Positions 16,651 through 28,020 of a stretch of 64,000 nt of DNA are shown in pieces (position 1 is the stretch's first letter; every line of letters starts with the position of its first letter). Location: positions 68,003,730 through 68,067,729 of the forward strand of contig NC_068357.1 of NCBI RefSeq assembly GCF_020536995.1, in the 5' to 3' direction. Source of the DNA: Dreissena polymorpha (taxonomy: Eukaryota; Mollusca; Bivalvia; Myida; Dreissenidae). The notes under the pieces were generated by a model. That model was not told the DNA's origin, made no database searches, and saw only the letters and a list, made by a program, of their open reading frames with translations. The translations under genes and the position numbers were made by a program.

Positions 16651-16830
16651 TTCGCAATTGTGGCAATGTATGTATGTATTTCAAAGTTTATTTACGGGTC
16701 CATTAGCCTATTCGTTAGAGCGGATCACTGTGCCAATTGACGGACAAGACCATAAGATACAATATAATACGTGACGTCACGCGCACCTGCGTGTTTACAT
16801 CCCGTGTAGCGTGAACTGTTTGTAGACCGT

Positions 16831-18220
16831 GGTTATCTAAATGAATGCTATTTTTGTTCATTTATAAATGTGTTTATAACTGTAGCTCAATTGTGCAATA
16901 TTTCAATTGCAACAAAATATGATGTACCTCTTCATATACGTTTGAATTCATGCTTACTAATTTATTTACACATGCTGAATTTTTAAATATATATGTATAT
17001 ATATCCAACTTCATATATGTCATATCACCCAACTTCACGCTGTTCTTGTCCTTGGTCATTGACTCTGGGTCATTGACACAGACTTTATGATAGCGCATAC
17101 TAGATAAAAGGCCAATGCAGACTATCTTTAATTTTATAGTACGATCATGACCTGTACTGTATTATCATACAATCAACATCACGACCTGTCACAACAATTT
17201 AGTAAAATTTATATCAAATAGCGTGTGAATTTGTTGCATACATTCTTTCATGAATTAATGAGCCTCGCGAATTTCCTACCAATAATACGCATTAAGGAAA
17301 TAAACAGAAAATATTGCCTTGTGGTACTAGATGTAAAAATAAACATGACATTAAAATACAAAGGGGGAGCTTCATGTAATTAATGCACTCTAATGCAGTG
17401 TTGCAGGTAATTAATAAATAATAATGTTTCATACAATAATCATTGACGTCCTAATAGAGTATTCCAAGATTGACAGTCTTAGAGCAATTTAAGCCCTATA
17501 CGATCCAATAGTTATACCACATAAGCTAGGGGCGACAATTTCTTCTATGATTGAATCTTTCGTTTCAAAGAACTATATTCTTTAAGAAACTTTTGTCTCG
17601 GCGGAAAATGTCTTCGCATGTGTGGATAGCTTTCATAACTACTGCGCTAAAATGTCGATGTAAATTAAGTTTTAATTGTTTTTCTCAAATGATGTATCAT
17701 CTGAAAATCAATTATTCCTTTTATCTAGTGAGAAGATCTTACTTCAAAGGTCCCATACAGTGTAACAAGGTTATCTACCAAGAAAGGTGGACTGGCAATA
17801 TCCTATTGAGATATCTCTGCATATGTTATTTACTTTCTCACATAAGAGTTTCTGAGCGCTAAAATACACGAACACAATATTTCGGCTTACAATGGCATCG
17901 TTGCAAGTCTGTTTGCATGTGGACTAATTGGCGTCCGTCATTCCTATTGACTTCATCTCAAACCGCTTTCAGGCGGACTTTACAGGACAAGACAGAGGCT
18001 TTGTCCACTGTACCCAAATAATGTATAGACGAGGAGTTAAAATAGTCTACACATTATGCTTGGCAACGTGTCGAATAGTTAATTAGGAATGGTCACCGTG
18101 TCATCAAATGTTTATAATTACGTTAGTGTTCGTTTCACCAACAACGTGGCGAGTATTGTCATTCTAATTGATTGATTGATATACATGGAAGTAATGTTGG
18201 ACAATAATTATTTTAGGATA
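16831..18220. other. Upstream flank of the acetyltransferase gene, nothing recognised
   Basis: The promoter of the minus-strand acetyltransferase should lie in about 16650-16830, which is somewhat GC-richer (GTGACGTCACGCGCACCTGC near 16770, with one CRE-like TGACGTCA). The rest is AT-rich, with open frames at 16874 and 17551 that have no domain content. Confidence 0.35.
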
Positions 18221-18224
18221 ACAT

Positions 18225-18620
18225 GAGCATTAATTGATCAAGGTCAGCTATTTTCCTGATGCTATACCCAGCGTCCTTGTCGTGTGTGCCACGTTTTCGG
18301 AACCTTGATGAAACTTGGTTTATCTCGACAATATCTAAGCAAAGTTGAATTCTGGGTAACGTTTGTAGCTTGGCAACCACGTCAAATCTTAGTAAAAATT
18401 CCAGCTCATTATTAAAGGAACAACATTTTATCCCATCTTGATGAGCCTTAAACATCATGTTTATATTGACAATATAAAGGCGAAGTTTGAATCTGGGTCA
18501 CAAACCTTGTTTTCACTCAAGACGAACATTTATGACCAACTCATTTACATGAACTTGGTTAGACTGTGTATGTTTACAATATCTCAATGCAAAGTTTAAG
18601 ATTTATACACAAGTCCTTTG
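18225..18620. repeat. Dispersed repeat fragment
   Basis: Two related segments carry GATGAAACTTGGTT and GACAATATCTAAGCAAAGTT followed by 'GAATCTGGGTCAC'-like phrases (18308, 18470 and 18550). This is a recurring molluscan repeat theme. It has no coding domain. Confidence 0.5.
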
Positions 18621-19888
18621 GTCATATAAAAGAAATAATACCGTGACATTGTGTAAACATGAGTAGCAATGTGGCTTAATTTGAACAACATATTTCGTTA
18701 TCATATAGCATTTATCTGCTTAATTTAAATAAAATATCTTTATATTAATGTTCTAAATCGACGTTTGATTTAATGATGAACCATTTGTAGTGTGAATGTT
18801 AAGGGCAATATGGAGGGTAATAGACACATTAAAATAATAAAATGTAAGCTAAAGGATCTGCGATGATCAGGTATAGTACTAACTAACGCTGTACGCTCAA
18901 GCTAACCCCGCATCGTTAGTCTACCAGGGTCGTTATATACATATGTAACTCTAAATATCAATATTGTTTAACTGTATGAAGGAAATCAATATTTATCAAA
19001 GAAGGTAAATATAATTTTTGACACGCAGCGTGTTTAGCCATTCAAAATAGTCAACTGCATCGAACCATACCGGAACATTTCTTATAGACATACGATGAAG
19101 TATAAGGCCATCATCGTTGTTTGACCACGTAAAAATAACTTCTTTCGAATAATTTCGAATCTACTTTGACCGAGTGATCACAATGATCGACTCACCTTTT
19201 CATTTCCGTTTATAATGTTCAATAAGTCAATTCTGACCATCTTAATTTATTTCCTCTGGTGACCGCGTATCGATCAGTTAAAAAACGATTAACAATACAA
19301 TAATAAACGATATACCCTCAAAGATTGTTCAATTGTCGTTAAATCCATTTCAAAATTGTTATGTACAGCGTGTTTAACCACGCAAAGCCGATAATTCCAG
19401 ATAAACCTGCAATAACATGTACTACGCTTGATTACCTGGTATCGTGACGTCACACCGGAAAGGCTTAGTAGAAGATTGCAATATGGGTCAAGTAAACCTT
19501 AAACAAGTATTCACTGAACACATTTATATAAACTTTAACAGAAAGGAAACTTTTGTAAAACTTTTATTTACAACTAAACAAGTTTCTATCGGTTATTCTT
19601 CTTTTGAGCAAAATGGGCACAAAAAGGGCTGACGAATTTCATAAACACAAACGTTCGACATTTGTGCAAATAAATTTCGGCATATATGTTACTATTTAAA
19701 GATTTTCTTAAATAAACGTTATTTTGGAATCAATTTGCCAACTATTAAAACTAAAGTCGGTTCCGGTAACAGAACAGGTACGCTTATCAAATAACAAATT
19801 AAATTATTTTGTATTACAATATATAACTTTTAAGTGTAATTATCAGTATTCATGCTGATTTACAGATTTGTATTTTCAGTAACAAGCA
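18621..19888. other. AT-rich stretch, nothing recognised
   Basis: No exon, RNA gene or clear repeat seen. The frame at 19444-19632 has no recognisable content. Confidence 0.35.
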
Positions 19889-20371
19889 TATCAGGGTGCA
19901 GGAACACGTGACTTTGTTGGGTCCCAATTAAACGTTAATGGAAGTAAACACACCGGTACGTGCTGCTTTTTTCCAAATATTAAACTTTTTAAAACAGGTG
20001 TTCTTAAGAATTTCAACTAGTGCATACATACAGATTTTTAAGCTGCTTATGACCATGTAAAATACATCAGAAAAATTACTTTATTTAATAAGCATGTTCT
20101 TCTTTAAAACTTCCATGTATACTGCACAATTTTGCTGCACGCATTGTGATCTTTTGTCACCGATTTTAGACGTATTCTAGGATTTATTCTTATACTTTTA
20201 GATTTTGGCACAAACTGCAACGTATTTTATGCAGTAAAGATTCTTGCAAACGTATTTCAATTCAATAACTTGACATATTTGAAAAAGTAAAGTTATTTAC
20301 GTTGTGTTTACATAATTGTCCAGTCCGTGTGTAAATCCCCGAAAACCCCGTTGACATCTGCACCCTGATAT
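19889..20371. mobile_element. Candidate MITE with TA target duplication
   Basis: The ends TATCAGGGTGCAG (19889) and its reverse complement CTGCACCCTGATA (ending 20371) form a short terminal inverted repeat. Flanking TA on both sides would fit a Tc1/mariner-type duplication. The 480-bp body is non-coding. The short ends make this a moderate call. Confidence 0.5.
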
Positions 20372-20820
20372 ACTGTTTACAGTCTACTGAATAGTGGATT
20401 CGATGTGTCGACTAAGACAGCATTGTCAGTCTCTTCTTTTTCATTTAATCAGTTTGAAGTTTAATATTCCTTTCGTCTTTCGAATAAGAACTAATGGCCC
20501 CTAAGTTGAGTGTTTATCAAACTTTCCAACTAAGAGGATGTAAACGATTGGCAAGTCTTTTAATACAAAAGCAGTGTTGCTGTAAACAGATAGATGAAAG
20601 TTTACCTAAGTAACTGTAACGTTCACCTACTCAGTATGTCTATGATGTAAGCAAAGAATTAAACATGAATAATTTTAAGTCTACAATATTTATATAAAAT
20701 TAAACACAGCAAAACATAGTGCATGTAACGTGACATGTGTTTTATGTATTATGTGAAACTAAACTTGTGATATAGTATTGCTGGTTTACATTTACAGGCG
20801 TCCATGACCAAAATAGGATT

Positions 20821-21110
20821 TCTTTGAGCCTAGAAAACAGTTGATTGTGATCAATCGAATAAATAATGATCAGAAAGAATACATGTGTTTATTCTCCGCA
20901 GTGAAACCACATTATTGATTATTTATTTTATGCTTTCTGGTGGTTTATAGAAAAATATCAGTGAATTAAAACTGATAATTTCACTGTTTCAAACAATGAA
21001 AATTATCAGTGAAAATTATCGATGATTTTCACTCTTTACTGTGAAATGACGTCATTTTTTGACGAAATGACGTCATTATCCCAGAAAATTCTTTAGTTTA
21101 ACTCTTTAAC
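20821..21110. repeat. Inverted-repeat-rich stretch with CRE-like sites
   Basis: Several small palindromes overlap (TGATTGTGATCAATCG at 20842; AAAATTATCAGTGAAAATTATC near 20998). At 21045-21085 two copies of AATGACGTCATT lie about 20 bp apart. This may be the flank of the hairpin element that follows. Confidence 0.4.
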
Positions 21111-21156
21111 AATGTATATAAACTGTGAAAAAAGGCATAAAATAAAAAGAAAATGT

Positions 21157-21260
21157 GTTGGATTCGGTGGATTATCAATTTTAATTTACTCGTGATCATA
21201 GAAAAAATATATTTTCTATGATCACTCGTGAATTAAAATCGATAATCCACCAAATCCAAC
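21157..21260. repeat. Long hairpin (about 48-nt arms)
   Basis: The left arm starting GTTGGATTCGGTGGATTATC pairs with the right arm ending GATAATCCACCAAATCCAAC with only a few mismatches. The turn is an AT-rich palindrome (TAGAAAAAATATATTTTCTA). It has the same design as the hairpins at 14833 and 54572, but unrelated sequence. Confidence 0.8.
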
Positions 21261-21364
21261 AAATTCCGGATTTTCGAAACTAAGTAGCATTAGAGTAGTC
21301 TCCCATTCGGGTAGGTATCGCTCACTTTCAGTCTGTTAGAAGTACACGGCGCAAAAAGTACGCA

Positions 21365-21496
21365 ATGGGAAAATTCTATTGTTGTATGCCTGAATGTCAA
21401 AATTGTTGGGGAAAAGTTGGCAGATATGGCAAGCCTTTAACGCTGCACAAATTGCCAAGTAATGCACTCTGGATCAGCAGACGATTTATTTCATAA
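21365..21496 (+). pseudogene. THAP zinc-finger domain fragment
   Basis: The 43-codon frame MGKFYCCMPECQNCWGKVGR... then TLHKLPSNALWISRRFIS has the start of a THAP DNA-binding domain: a C-x-x-x-C pair near the N-terminus, 'LHKLP' where most have FHRFP, then W-I. Relative to a normal domain it lacks several residues between LPSN and the tryptophan, and it stops before the second Cys-x2-His pair. It is therefore a broken exon or a chance remnant. The opposite strand has a frame beginning ATGGCGACCATTAACCC over the same bases, which I judge less likely. Confidence 0.45.
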
Positions 21497-21933
21497 TCAA
21501 TCTCTGGGTTAATGGTCGCCATCTTTCGAACTACTTTCAAAAGTACAACAACAACAATAACAGTAGGAGACAATTTTAATTGCGAAAAGTTCAAAAATTG
21601 AGTACATGTGTCACGGTTGTTGAGTGGAGTAGTGTTATTTTCAACTGTGTACGAAGCATTTGAACTGGTAGTGGAATAACCGAATTGTTGGTGGAAATGG
21701 AATTTATAAATATCATATATCTAGTAACTCATCATCGTCTAGAATTATCATCAGCATCATTTCTGTGGAACATTGCAATATTCATAATACAAGTGTTTCA
21801 TAGCTATGGTGCTTTTGACATAGTTCACTAACCATCAAGACTGAAATGATTCATGCACACAGGTAAAGTAAATAATTGAATTTGTGCAGAATGTTTATTT
21901 TTTACAAATTATTATTTTATTTGACCAATTTAT
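21497..21933. other. Non-coding stretch, nothing recognised
   Basis: AT-rich; no splice-supported frame seen. Confidence 0.3.
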
Positions 21934-22060
21934 TTTAGATAGATTGCACTGAAACTCAAAGTCTAAAGCTTAGTAAGACACTTAAGCCAGTTTTCTGAGA
22001 AGAAACAATACTTGTTCAGAGTATAGCAGGCTCATGCGGCCTCTGGTTTATTTATTTTGC
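21934..22060 (-). mobile_element. SINE fragment, reverse orientation
   Basis: The sequence matches, in reverse, the 3' body of the SINE at 24798 and 27418: 'TAGATTGCACTGAAACTCAA', then AAGACACTTAAGCC, then a TTTTCTGAGAAGAAACAATA block. The tRNA-like head is mostly lost or very diverged. Confidence 0.55.
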
Positions 22061-22335
22061 CTCGGCCTTTAACCTGGGTCGCTTTGATTTCAGGTGTTTA
22101 GCCCCCATATCAAAAAGGCTCTCGACCCTATATGTAGTTATTCATATTGTTTAAAGATTTTGAGAACCCTCACTCGGTGCCAGTGGGGATAAAACAGGGA
22201 CCTTCTTATAGCTAGATGAATGCATCAAATATGCCAGCAACACTTTATAATCAATAACTTTATAATTGATGATTCTGTTCTTTTAACTACATGTTTGTAC
22301 ATTACTAACTTACCAAAACAATGTGAAACACATTT

Positions 22336-22622
22336 TTATGCCCCCAAAGGAGGGCATATAGTGATCACACTGTCCGTCTGTCTATCCGTCACACTTTGCA
22401 TTTAGGTTTCGAAAAAATGCTCATAACTTCTATGTCGCTTCAGATGTAACATTCATATTTGATATGCAAATGTTTATGGACAAGGCCTTTCCATACACAC
22501 ACAAATTTTGACCCCTTTGACCTTGAACTTAGGGTCAGCGTTTAGGTTTTGAAAAATGCTCATAACTTCTATTAAAGCGTTTATCGGGGGCGTGTGTCCT
22601 CCTACGGAGACAGCTCTTGTTT
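22336..22622 (+). repeat. Dispersed molluscan repeat ('TATGCCCCC...GCTCTTGT')
   Basis: It starts TTTATGCCCCCAAAGGAGGG and ends GGAGACAGCTCTTGT, with two copies of GAAAAATGCTCATAACTTCT inside (22415 and 22548) and a TTTGACCTTGAACTTAGGGT block. Repeats of this form are frequent in bivalve genomes. No open frame of interest. Confidence 0.65.
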
Positions 22623-22732
22623 TTGCTACTGTCCTCTGCACAAACCATGATATATCTGCATATATGCATCCAACCAAATCAGTAAAACTATTTGACACTT
22701 AATTACAGTAAACTTATTGCATGTTAACTTTT

Positions 22733-22737
<5 letters not shown>

Positions 22738-22805
<68 letters not shown>

Positions 22806-22806
22806 T
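22738..22806. repeat. (AT)n microsatellite
   Basis: Over 30 uninterrupted AT units. Confidence 0.95.
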
Positions 22807-23299
22807 AACAGATCTTGAAAAAAACACACATCAAACTTCAAATTGTTTTAGTAAATTATAGGCTTTAATTGGTATTGTGACATTGACACCACTCATGCAT
22901 GCGACTATACAATTATACAACTATGGGACACATTATTTATGAGAAATTCCAATACATCAACATATCGTCTCAGATTTAAGGCAGATAATCTGGTGCTTTT
23001 TTGCTGCCATTTTTACTATTACACATTTTTTCATTTTATGTTATGATGCATTGATCTTGTTTCTAAATTAACCAAGCAATCATGTTAAACTTTTGAAGAA
23101 AGATGTTGTCTGATAAATATAGAAAATATAATCACTACAAAGTGAACAAAATTCAGTTGAATACTGTGACCAACGAAGATTTGCCAAAGAGCAATTCAGA
23201 TCATTATTTAAATTAAATACAAGTAATATGAAAGTCTGCCTATTGGATCCCAGTTAAGACTTATTTGTCAAATCTTCACATTAATTTTCCCTTAGCCAT
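22807..23299. other. AT-rich stretch, nothing recognised
   Basis: No gene or repeat unit recognised. Confidence 0.3.
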
Positions 23300-23590
23300 T
23301 AATTTTCCGCTTATATCTTGCTTATTTTGTGAAAACTTTAAAAATATTCTTGTCCTTAACTCTAGGACATAGGGCTACCACATTTTGTATGTAGTGAGAT
23401 ATAGTAGTCCTCTACAAAGTTTGCTCAAATTATGCCCCTGGGGTTAAATTTGACCCAGCCCAGAAGGTCACAAAAGTGTACATGTGCTTAAATAGGGCCT
23501 ATATTTAAGTATTTGCACATGCAGAGAAATTTGTTTCAGCCTTTTTTTTCAGCAGTGGAGCGATACAGGGCCATCATGGCCCTCTTGTTT
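23300..23590 (+). repeat. Dispersed molluscan repeat ending '...GGCCATCATGGCCCTCTTGTTT'
   Basis: A diverged body with ATGCCCCTGGGGTTAAATTT ends with AGCAGTGGAGCGATACAGGG and a GGCCATCATGGCC palindrome then CTCTTGTTT. The same kind of end (GCAGTAGAGCGATTCAGG... CTCTTGT) closes the repeat at 44227, so the two belong to related families. Confidence 0.6.
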
Positions 23591-24203
23591 AAATACTCAA
23601 AAAATAAAACCATGTTCATGCTTGCATGAAAACAGTTTATAAATGCTGTCAGAATTATAAAATATGCAATAACTATAAATACAAATGCCAGGGAAAAGTG
23701 CTTTTTGTACTAAAAAATTCGAATGAATATTACAATAATACATTCTGAATACTTTAGTATGTAATTAACAGTTTTGTCTGAGAAAATCACTAAATTTTAT
23801 ATATTTATTCAAATTCACACAAATCATATTTCAAAAACACATAATTACTTCAAATCCTTTCACACAATACTGAAAAAAATGCACAGTTTCTGATTGTTAT
23901 TGATTCTTTATCAATTTATACATGTACCATTTTTTAATCTTGATGCATCCTCAATTGTATTATGCACATCTTAATCTGTTTTAACAATTATAATATAAAG
24001 ATTAAGGCTGACTCAGTAAAATAATAATCCATGATTTCTGCAGTACTTGTAGACAAACTAGGAATACTGCTGTGATATTATCTATCTATCTAATGGGATA
24101 TTAATTTGGCTTCAATAGAAAAAAATCAAAGCATACACATGTATATAATGTGTATGTATATATTAGTTAAACTTAAATTGATTGACCATCAATAAAAAGA
24201 TAT

Positions 24204-24261
<58 letters not shown>

Positions 24262-24797
24262 TTGTAAAACTAAAAATTAAATAAGTAAATAAGTATGTTT
24301 CTATTACATCATTTAGGACTTTTATTTTCAGACAAAGTAGAGTGAAGCTTAAAACAGTATCCAATTGTAACAGTCAATTTTGGGAAAATCAACCTTATAA
24401 TTATTTTCTGTGTTGGTCAATGTCATAATTGGTATAAAATGTATATTGAACTGGAAGTTTTCTTTATTTTAAATGATAACATTTGCTTGGTCAGCCATAA
24501 TTGTCTGAATCAAGTGGTCTTTTTACACTGTAGTTTTCTCACTGACTATGGGTTTGTTCTGAGAATGAGCCACACAAAGTATCGTTGGGGAGATGAGTTG
24601 TCAATTTTATGTAAAAAGTCTTTCATAATCCAGTATACCTGTAAAAAGTGAATTTGTAACTAATAAGCACACAATATACACAATTAAAATTGTATGCATT
24701 TAGATTTATTTAGTACTGCACATTAATCATTTTCCAAAATTATGTAGCAACATTATATTATATAATGCTGCAATACTAAAGTAATTTACTAATTAAA
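23591..24797. other. AT-rich stretch with an (AT)n microsatellite
   Basis: An AT microsatellite lies at 24207-24260. Nothing else is recognised; the frame at 24439-24651 has no domain content. Confidence 0.4.
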
Positions 24798-24945
24798 GGT
24801 CGCTGATGTGTAATGGATGTGGTGCCCTCTAATGTTCTGGAGGTCACTGGTTTGATCCCCAGTGTGGGAGCATTATTAAGAAATCTCCAAGAGACACCCA
24901 AGTACTGGTTCTAGGCCCAGGAAACGAACTCAAGAGCATTTCACA
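24798..24945 (+). mobile_element. tRNA-derived SINE
   Basis: A 72-nt tRNA-like head (GTCGCTGATGTGTAATGGAT... with B box GGTTTGATCCC) is followed by a body with CAAGTACTGGTTCTAGGCCC and AGGAAACGAACTCAAGAGC. Two reverse copies of the same body occur at 21934 and 27418, which confirms it as a repeat family. The head is diverged in the A box. Confidence 0.7.
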
Positions 24946-25749
24946 TACATGTATGTAGTTAGTACTTTAAATTTAATCGAACTAAAATTGGATAAAAATT
25001 AAAAACTGAAACCCTTATTAATACATTTTATTTTGAATCAAGCAAATGTGGAAATTCATTAAAAATAATGAGAAAAATTTTAATATTCTACTTTAAAGTA
25101 ATCATGATAATTTAGATTATTTTCAGAATATTTAATGATGATAATGATACAATTATATATTACCTAAATGATAAAAATAAAACATGTTATGTTAATTTAT
25201 GAAAAAAACGTTTTAATTTTATCAATATCATGGTAATTACAACTAGATACAGGCAATTAGATCAGAAACGTGCATTAATTATATTAATGATCAACCCAGA
25301 CATTTGTAGTGATATATGGTCACTATTTTGATTTACGTTCTATACATGACCTGTCATAAAAGGTATTTTTTAGCCAGTACTACAATCGGCAATGATAGTC
25401 TGTATTGCATACATATTCCACCGTCTATTATCGATTCGCTTCCTCAAACTGAACAAATATTTAATGTTTACATCGCGAAACGTAATGCATCTAGTTTCAC
25501 TTTCGGTTTGTTTGGTTTTGTAAACACCGTAATTTCATCTTAAAAATTGGATGATAGGGTGATTAAATAATAATGGAAAAGTAAATCCCTTGGATAATAG
25601 GTCAAAATGCAACACAAATGAACGTTAATAGTGCTCTTAATATCAAAGTTTCGGTAAAAAGTTTGGCGCTAGTTCAACGCGCATCGTATACAGCCTCATA
25701 ACAATAGACTGACAACCTTTTGGGTAGTAAAGTAGTAATACAAGGCAAT
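24946..25749. other. AT-rich stretch, nothing recognised
   Basis: The last 100 bp before 25750 are GC-richer (TTTGGCGCTAGTTCAACGCG) and could be a promoter for a transcript starting near the ATGGCGACC at 25750. Confidence 0.3.
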
Positions 25750-25875
25750 ATGGCGACCGTTAGCCACGAGGCCTATCTTACGGAGGAATCCGAGATAGCC
25801 GATGTATCACGATTGCCAAGTAATCATGCTACGAAAACCTTATGGATTAAAGCTATAAGCAGGCGAGATTTATAA
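25750..25875 (+). pseudogene. THAP-like fragment (C-terminal half of the domain)
   Basis: A 41-residue frame begins in an ATATGGCGACCG context (YY1-like initiator) and ends RLPSNHATKTLWIKAISRRDL, the 'HRLP...LWIKAISRRDF' block of THAP domains. The Cys pair expected before it is absent, and a stop follows RRDL. It is homologous to 21365-21496 (shared TTGCCAAGTAAT and CTCTGGATC/CTTATGGATT blocks). A donor-like CGG|GTAGGT lies 10 bases past the stop. It is either a degraded THAP exon or a first exon whose reading I have wrong. Confidence 0.4.
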
Positions 25876-27417
25876 GCCAACCGGGTAGGTATTATTAGTG
25901 TACCGACATCTTATATGTCGATGTACATAAATATCGTATTTGTAGGAGTAGTACACCATGTACATGGCAAGCAAAATTATTACAAACATTTTGTTTAGTA
26001 TTAATCGGGTTATAAACTAATTAGAAATTTGGTTTAATATGGCCTAATTGTTGACATTTTACACCATGGTTTGAATCTTAAATTTGAATGATTAATTTGA
26101 GCAGATTGACATTGAATAGTTATGTTACCGGACCACACCAATGTAAATATCAACAATCAGCTCCTCTATTCCGCGAATGCCTGAAATTGTAATCTAATTA
26201 ACTTAAATGGCATTTATAATAAAACCGTTTTCTTATTATAACAACATAGGGCTATTTGTTCTATATTGATTGGTACAATTTCAGTGTATTAAACATCAAC
26301 ACCCTGCCCCACTGTGTATATTAAATTATTTGCCATGTTTCGCACAAACTAGCATTTTACATTTATCTCTGTGACAAATGTAAGGTGCTCTGACTGTTTA
26401 TTAATTTTTTGTCAGTATTAAGTTAAACCCTTTTGTGTACATTAATGTTGCAAATACACCAAGGTATGCTCTAATCATTTGTGGATGGAATTTGTCCAAA
26501 CTCCATGAACAGGAACAAGGTGCCAACAAAATACCTTGCGCACAAAATCCCTTCTACCAAGAAAGTATAGACATGTAAATCTCTAATAAAGGTGATTAAT
26601 AGCTGTTTCAGCCTTTCAACCTATTTTAAATAATGTATGCATCTCATGCTTTTCACAGTATGTGAAGATTATAAAATGCATGCATAATACATGCATTCCA
26701 AATTAATTATAAACCACACCGTCTTTACTAAAACTTTGCAAATAATGCAAAACAACAACAGTTAAATTTATGTTATATGAAGACACTCAGATCCTACATA
26801 TTTATGCATATACGTAGCAATATTATTCAATAACATTTCAAAACATCAAACCCTTATTTCTAGCTTATCACCTAGGCTTAATATACACTTGGTTATTTGA
26901 ACTTTAGTATGAAGTACCTCCTGTGTATTTAAACTGAATTTTTATCTGCATTTAATCAGTATATTTGTTTGTTGTTGTTTTTACATAAAATGTACAGAAA
27001 CATGCATTTATATATCTTACTATTACTTTTTAAAGGTGTTTGAAAGTGCTGATCAGTCCTGATGATTCTTCAAGTCCACAGAGTTAGAGTCATTCCTGGG
27101 ATCAAACATTTCATGGGTAATGATATCAATATTTATTGTCTCCAAACATGTCAGGCTATTTATTCTTTAGGCCAGTTTAGGGTTTGGCATTTTTGTATCT
27201 ATTAATGATAAATATAATTTTAACTTAACATGCCTTTAGTTAAAAGATTCTTAAGATTAACCATCACTTTTTTAATATGGAAGTGAATTGTTTTTGTCAG
27301 AACAAAACATAACATACTTTCTCTGGAAGGACTAGGCAATAAACATTAACTTAAATTGAAAACATTCAAATAAACATAAAGATTTATGTATTGATAATAA
27401 TAAACTTATTTATTTTA
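25876..27417. other. AT-rich stretch, possible intron
   Basis: This could be the intron between the THAP-like fragment and the acidic terminal exon at 27643. A small acceptor-donor bounded piece at 27037-27117 is not open in a compatible frame. Confidence 0.3.
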
Positions 27418-27588
27418 GCTAGATTGCATCCAAAGCCTTAGGCTTATTAAGATACTCTCAAGTCTGTTTCCTGGGAAGAACCAGTACATGGTGTATTTGG
27501 AAAGATCATGAGAACGCTCCCCAAGTAGGGATCAAACCTGCGGCCTCCCAATGGCTAGGCAGGCACCATATCTACAATGCCACAGCAA
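27418..27588 (-). mobile_element. tRNA-derived SINE, reverse orientation
   Basis: Reverse copy of the SINE at 24798. On the minus strand the B box GGTTTGATCCC, a 'GTACTGGTTCTTCCCAGGA' block and AAACAGACTTGAGAG are readable. It sits directly upstream of the acceptor of the 27643 exon. Confidence 0.7.
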
Positions 27589-27642
27589 AATTGTTAAAAG
27601 ATACAATATATATATAATATACATACAATTTATGTATTTCAG

Positions 27643-27814
27643 CTATGCCAAATCACATGCTGATGACACCAGTGTCGGTGATGGCAGCTCTGAAAGTGTC
27701 GGTGTTCAGGAATCTCCTGACATGCATGAGATCTCCACATATACCGAAAGACCAGAAATAACCATCAAAGACATTAATGCCTCAGACAATAAAATCATGT
27801 TTCATACTGGCTAG
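27643..27814 (+). CDS. Putative 3'-terminal coding exon, acidic Ser-rich C-terminus
   Basis: The exon follows acceptor TATGTATTTCAG (AG at 27641-27642) in phase 1. It encodes 56 residues, including YAKSHADDTSVGDGSSESVG, then EISTYTERPEITIKDINASD and a C-terminal IMFHTG before TAG. The composition (acidic, Ser/Thr-rich, no repeats) is far more protein-like than the neighbouring frames. A poly(A) signal AATAAA lies at 28015-28020. The upstream partner is unknown; the THAP-like fragment 1.8 kb upstream is a possible but unproven first exon. I do not recognise the family. Confidence 0.5.
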
Positions 27815-28020
27815 GCAACTTTCTTTTTTTAAATTCTGTGTTTTTGACATTTATTGAATTTGGTACCGAAAAGTAATGTACTGAAAACTGAACACTGTTA
27901 AGATTGAGACAGGGCGTAAAAGAAAGTTAAGACATGTTGATGAGTTTCAATGACATGGTAAACAAATTATTTGATGCAACATAATAACTCTTCATTACCT
28001 GTACTGTATTGATAAATAAA

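Noticed and set aside
16691-16750. tRNA-like A box (TAGCCTATTCGTTAGAGC)
   Set aside because: No T-arm or B box follows at the right distance and no cloverleaf can be drawn.
21397-21594. Minus-strand frame starting near ATGGCGACCATTAACCC
   Set aside because: The initiator context is good, but the peptide has no recognisable domain and overlaps the more convincing THAP-like plus-strand frame. Left open, but not called.
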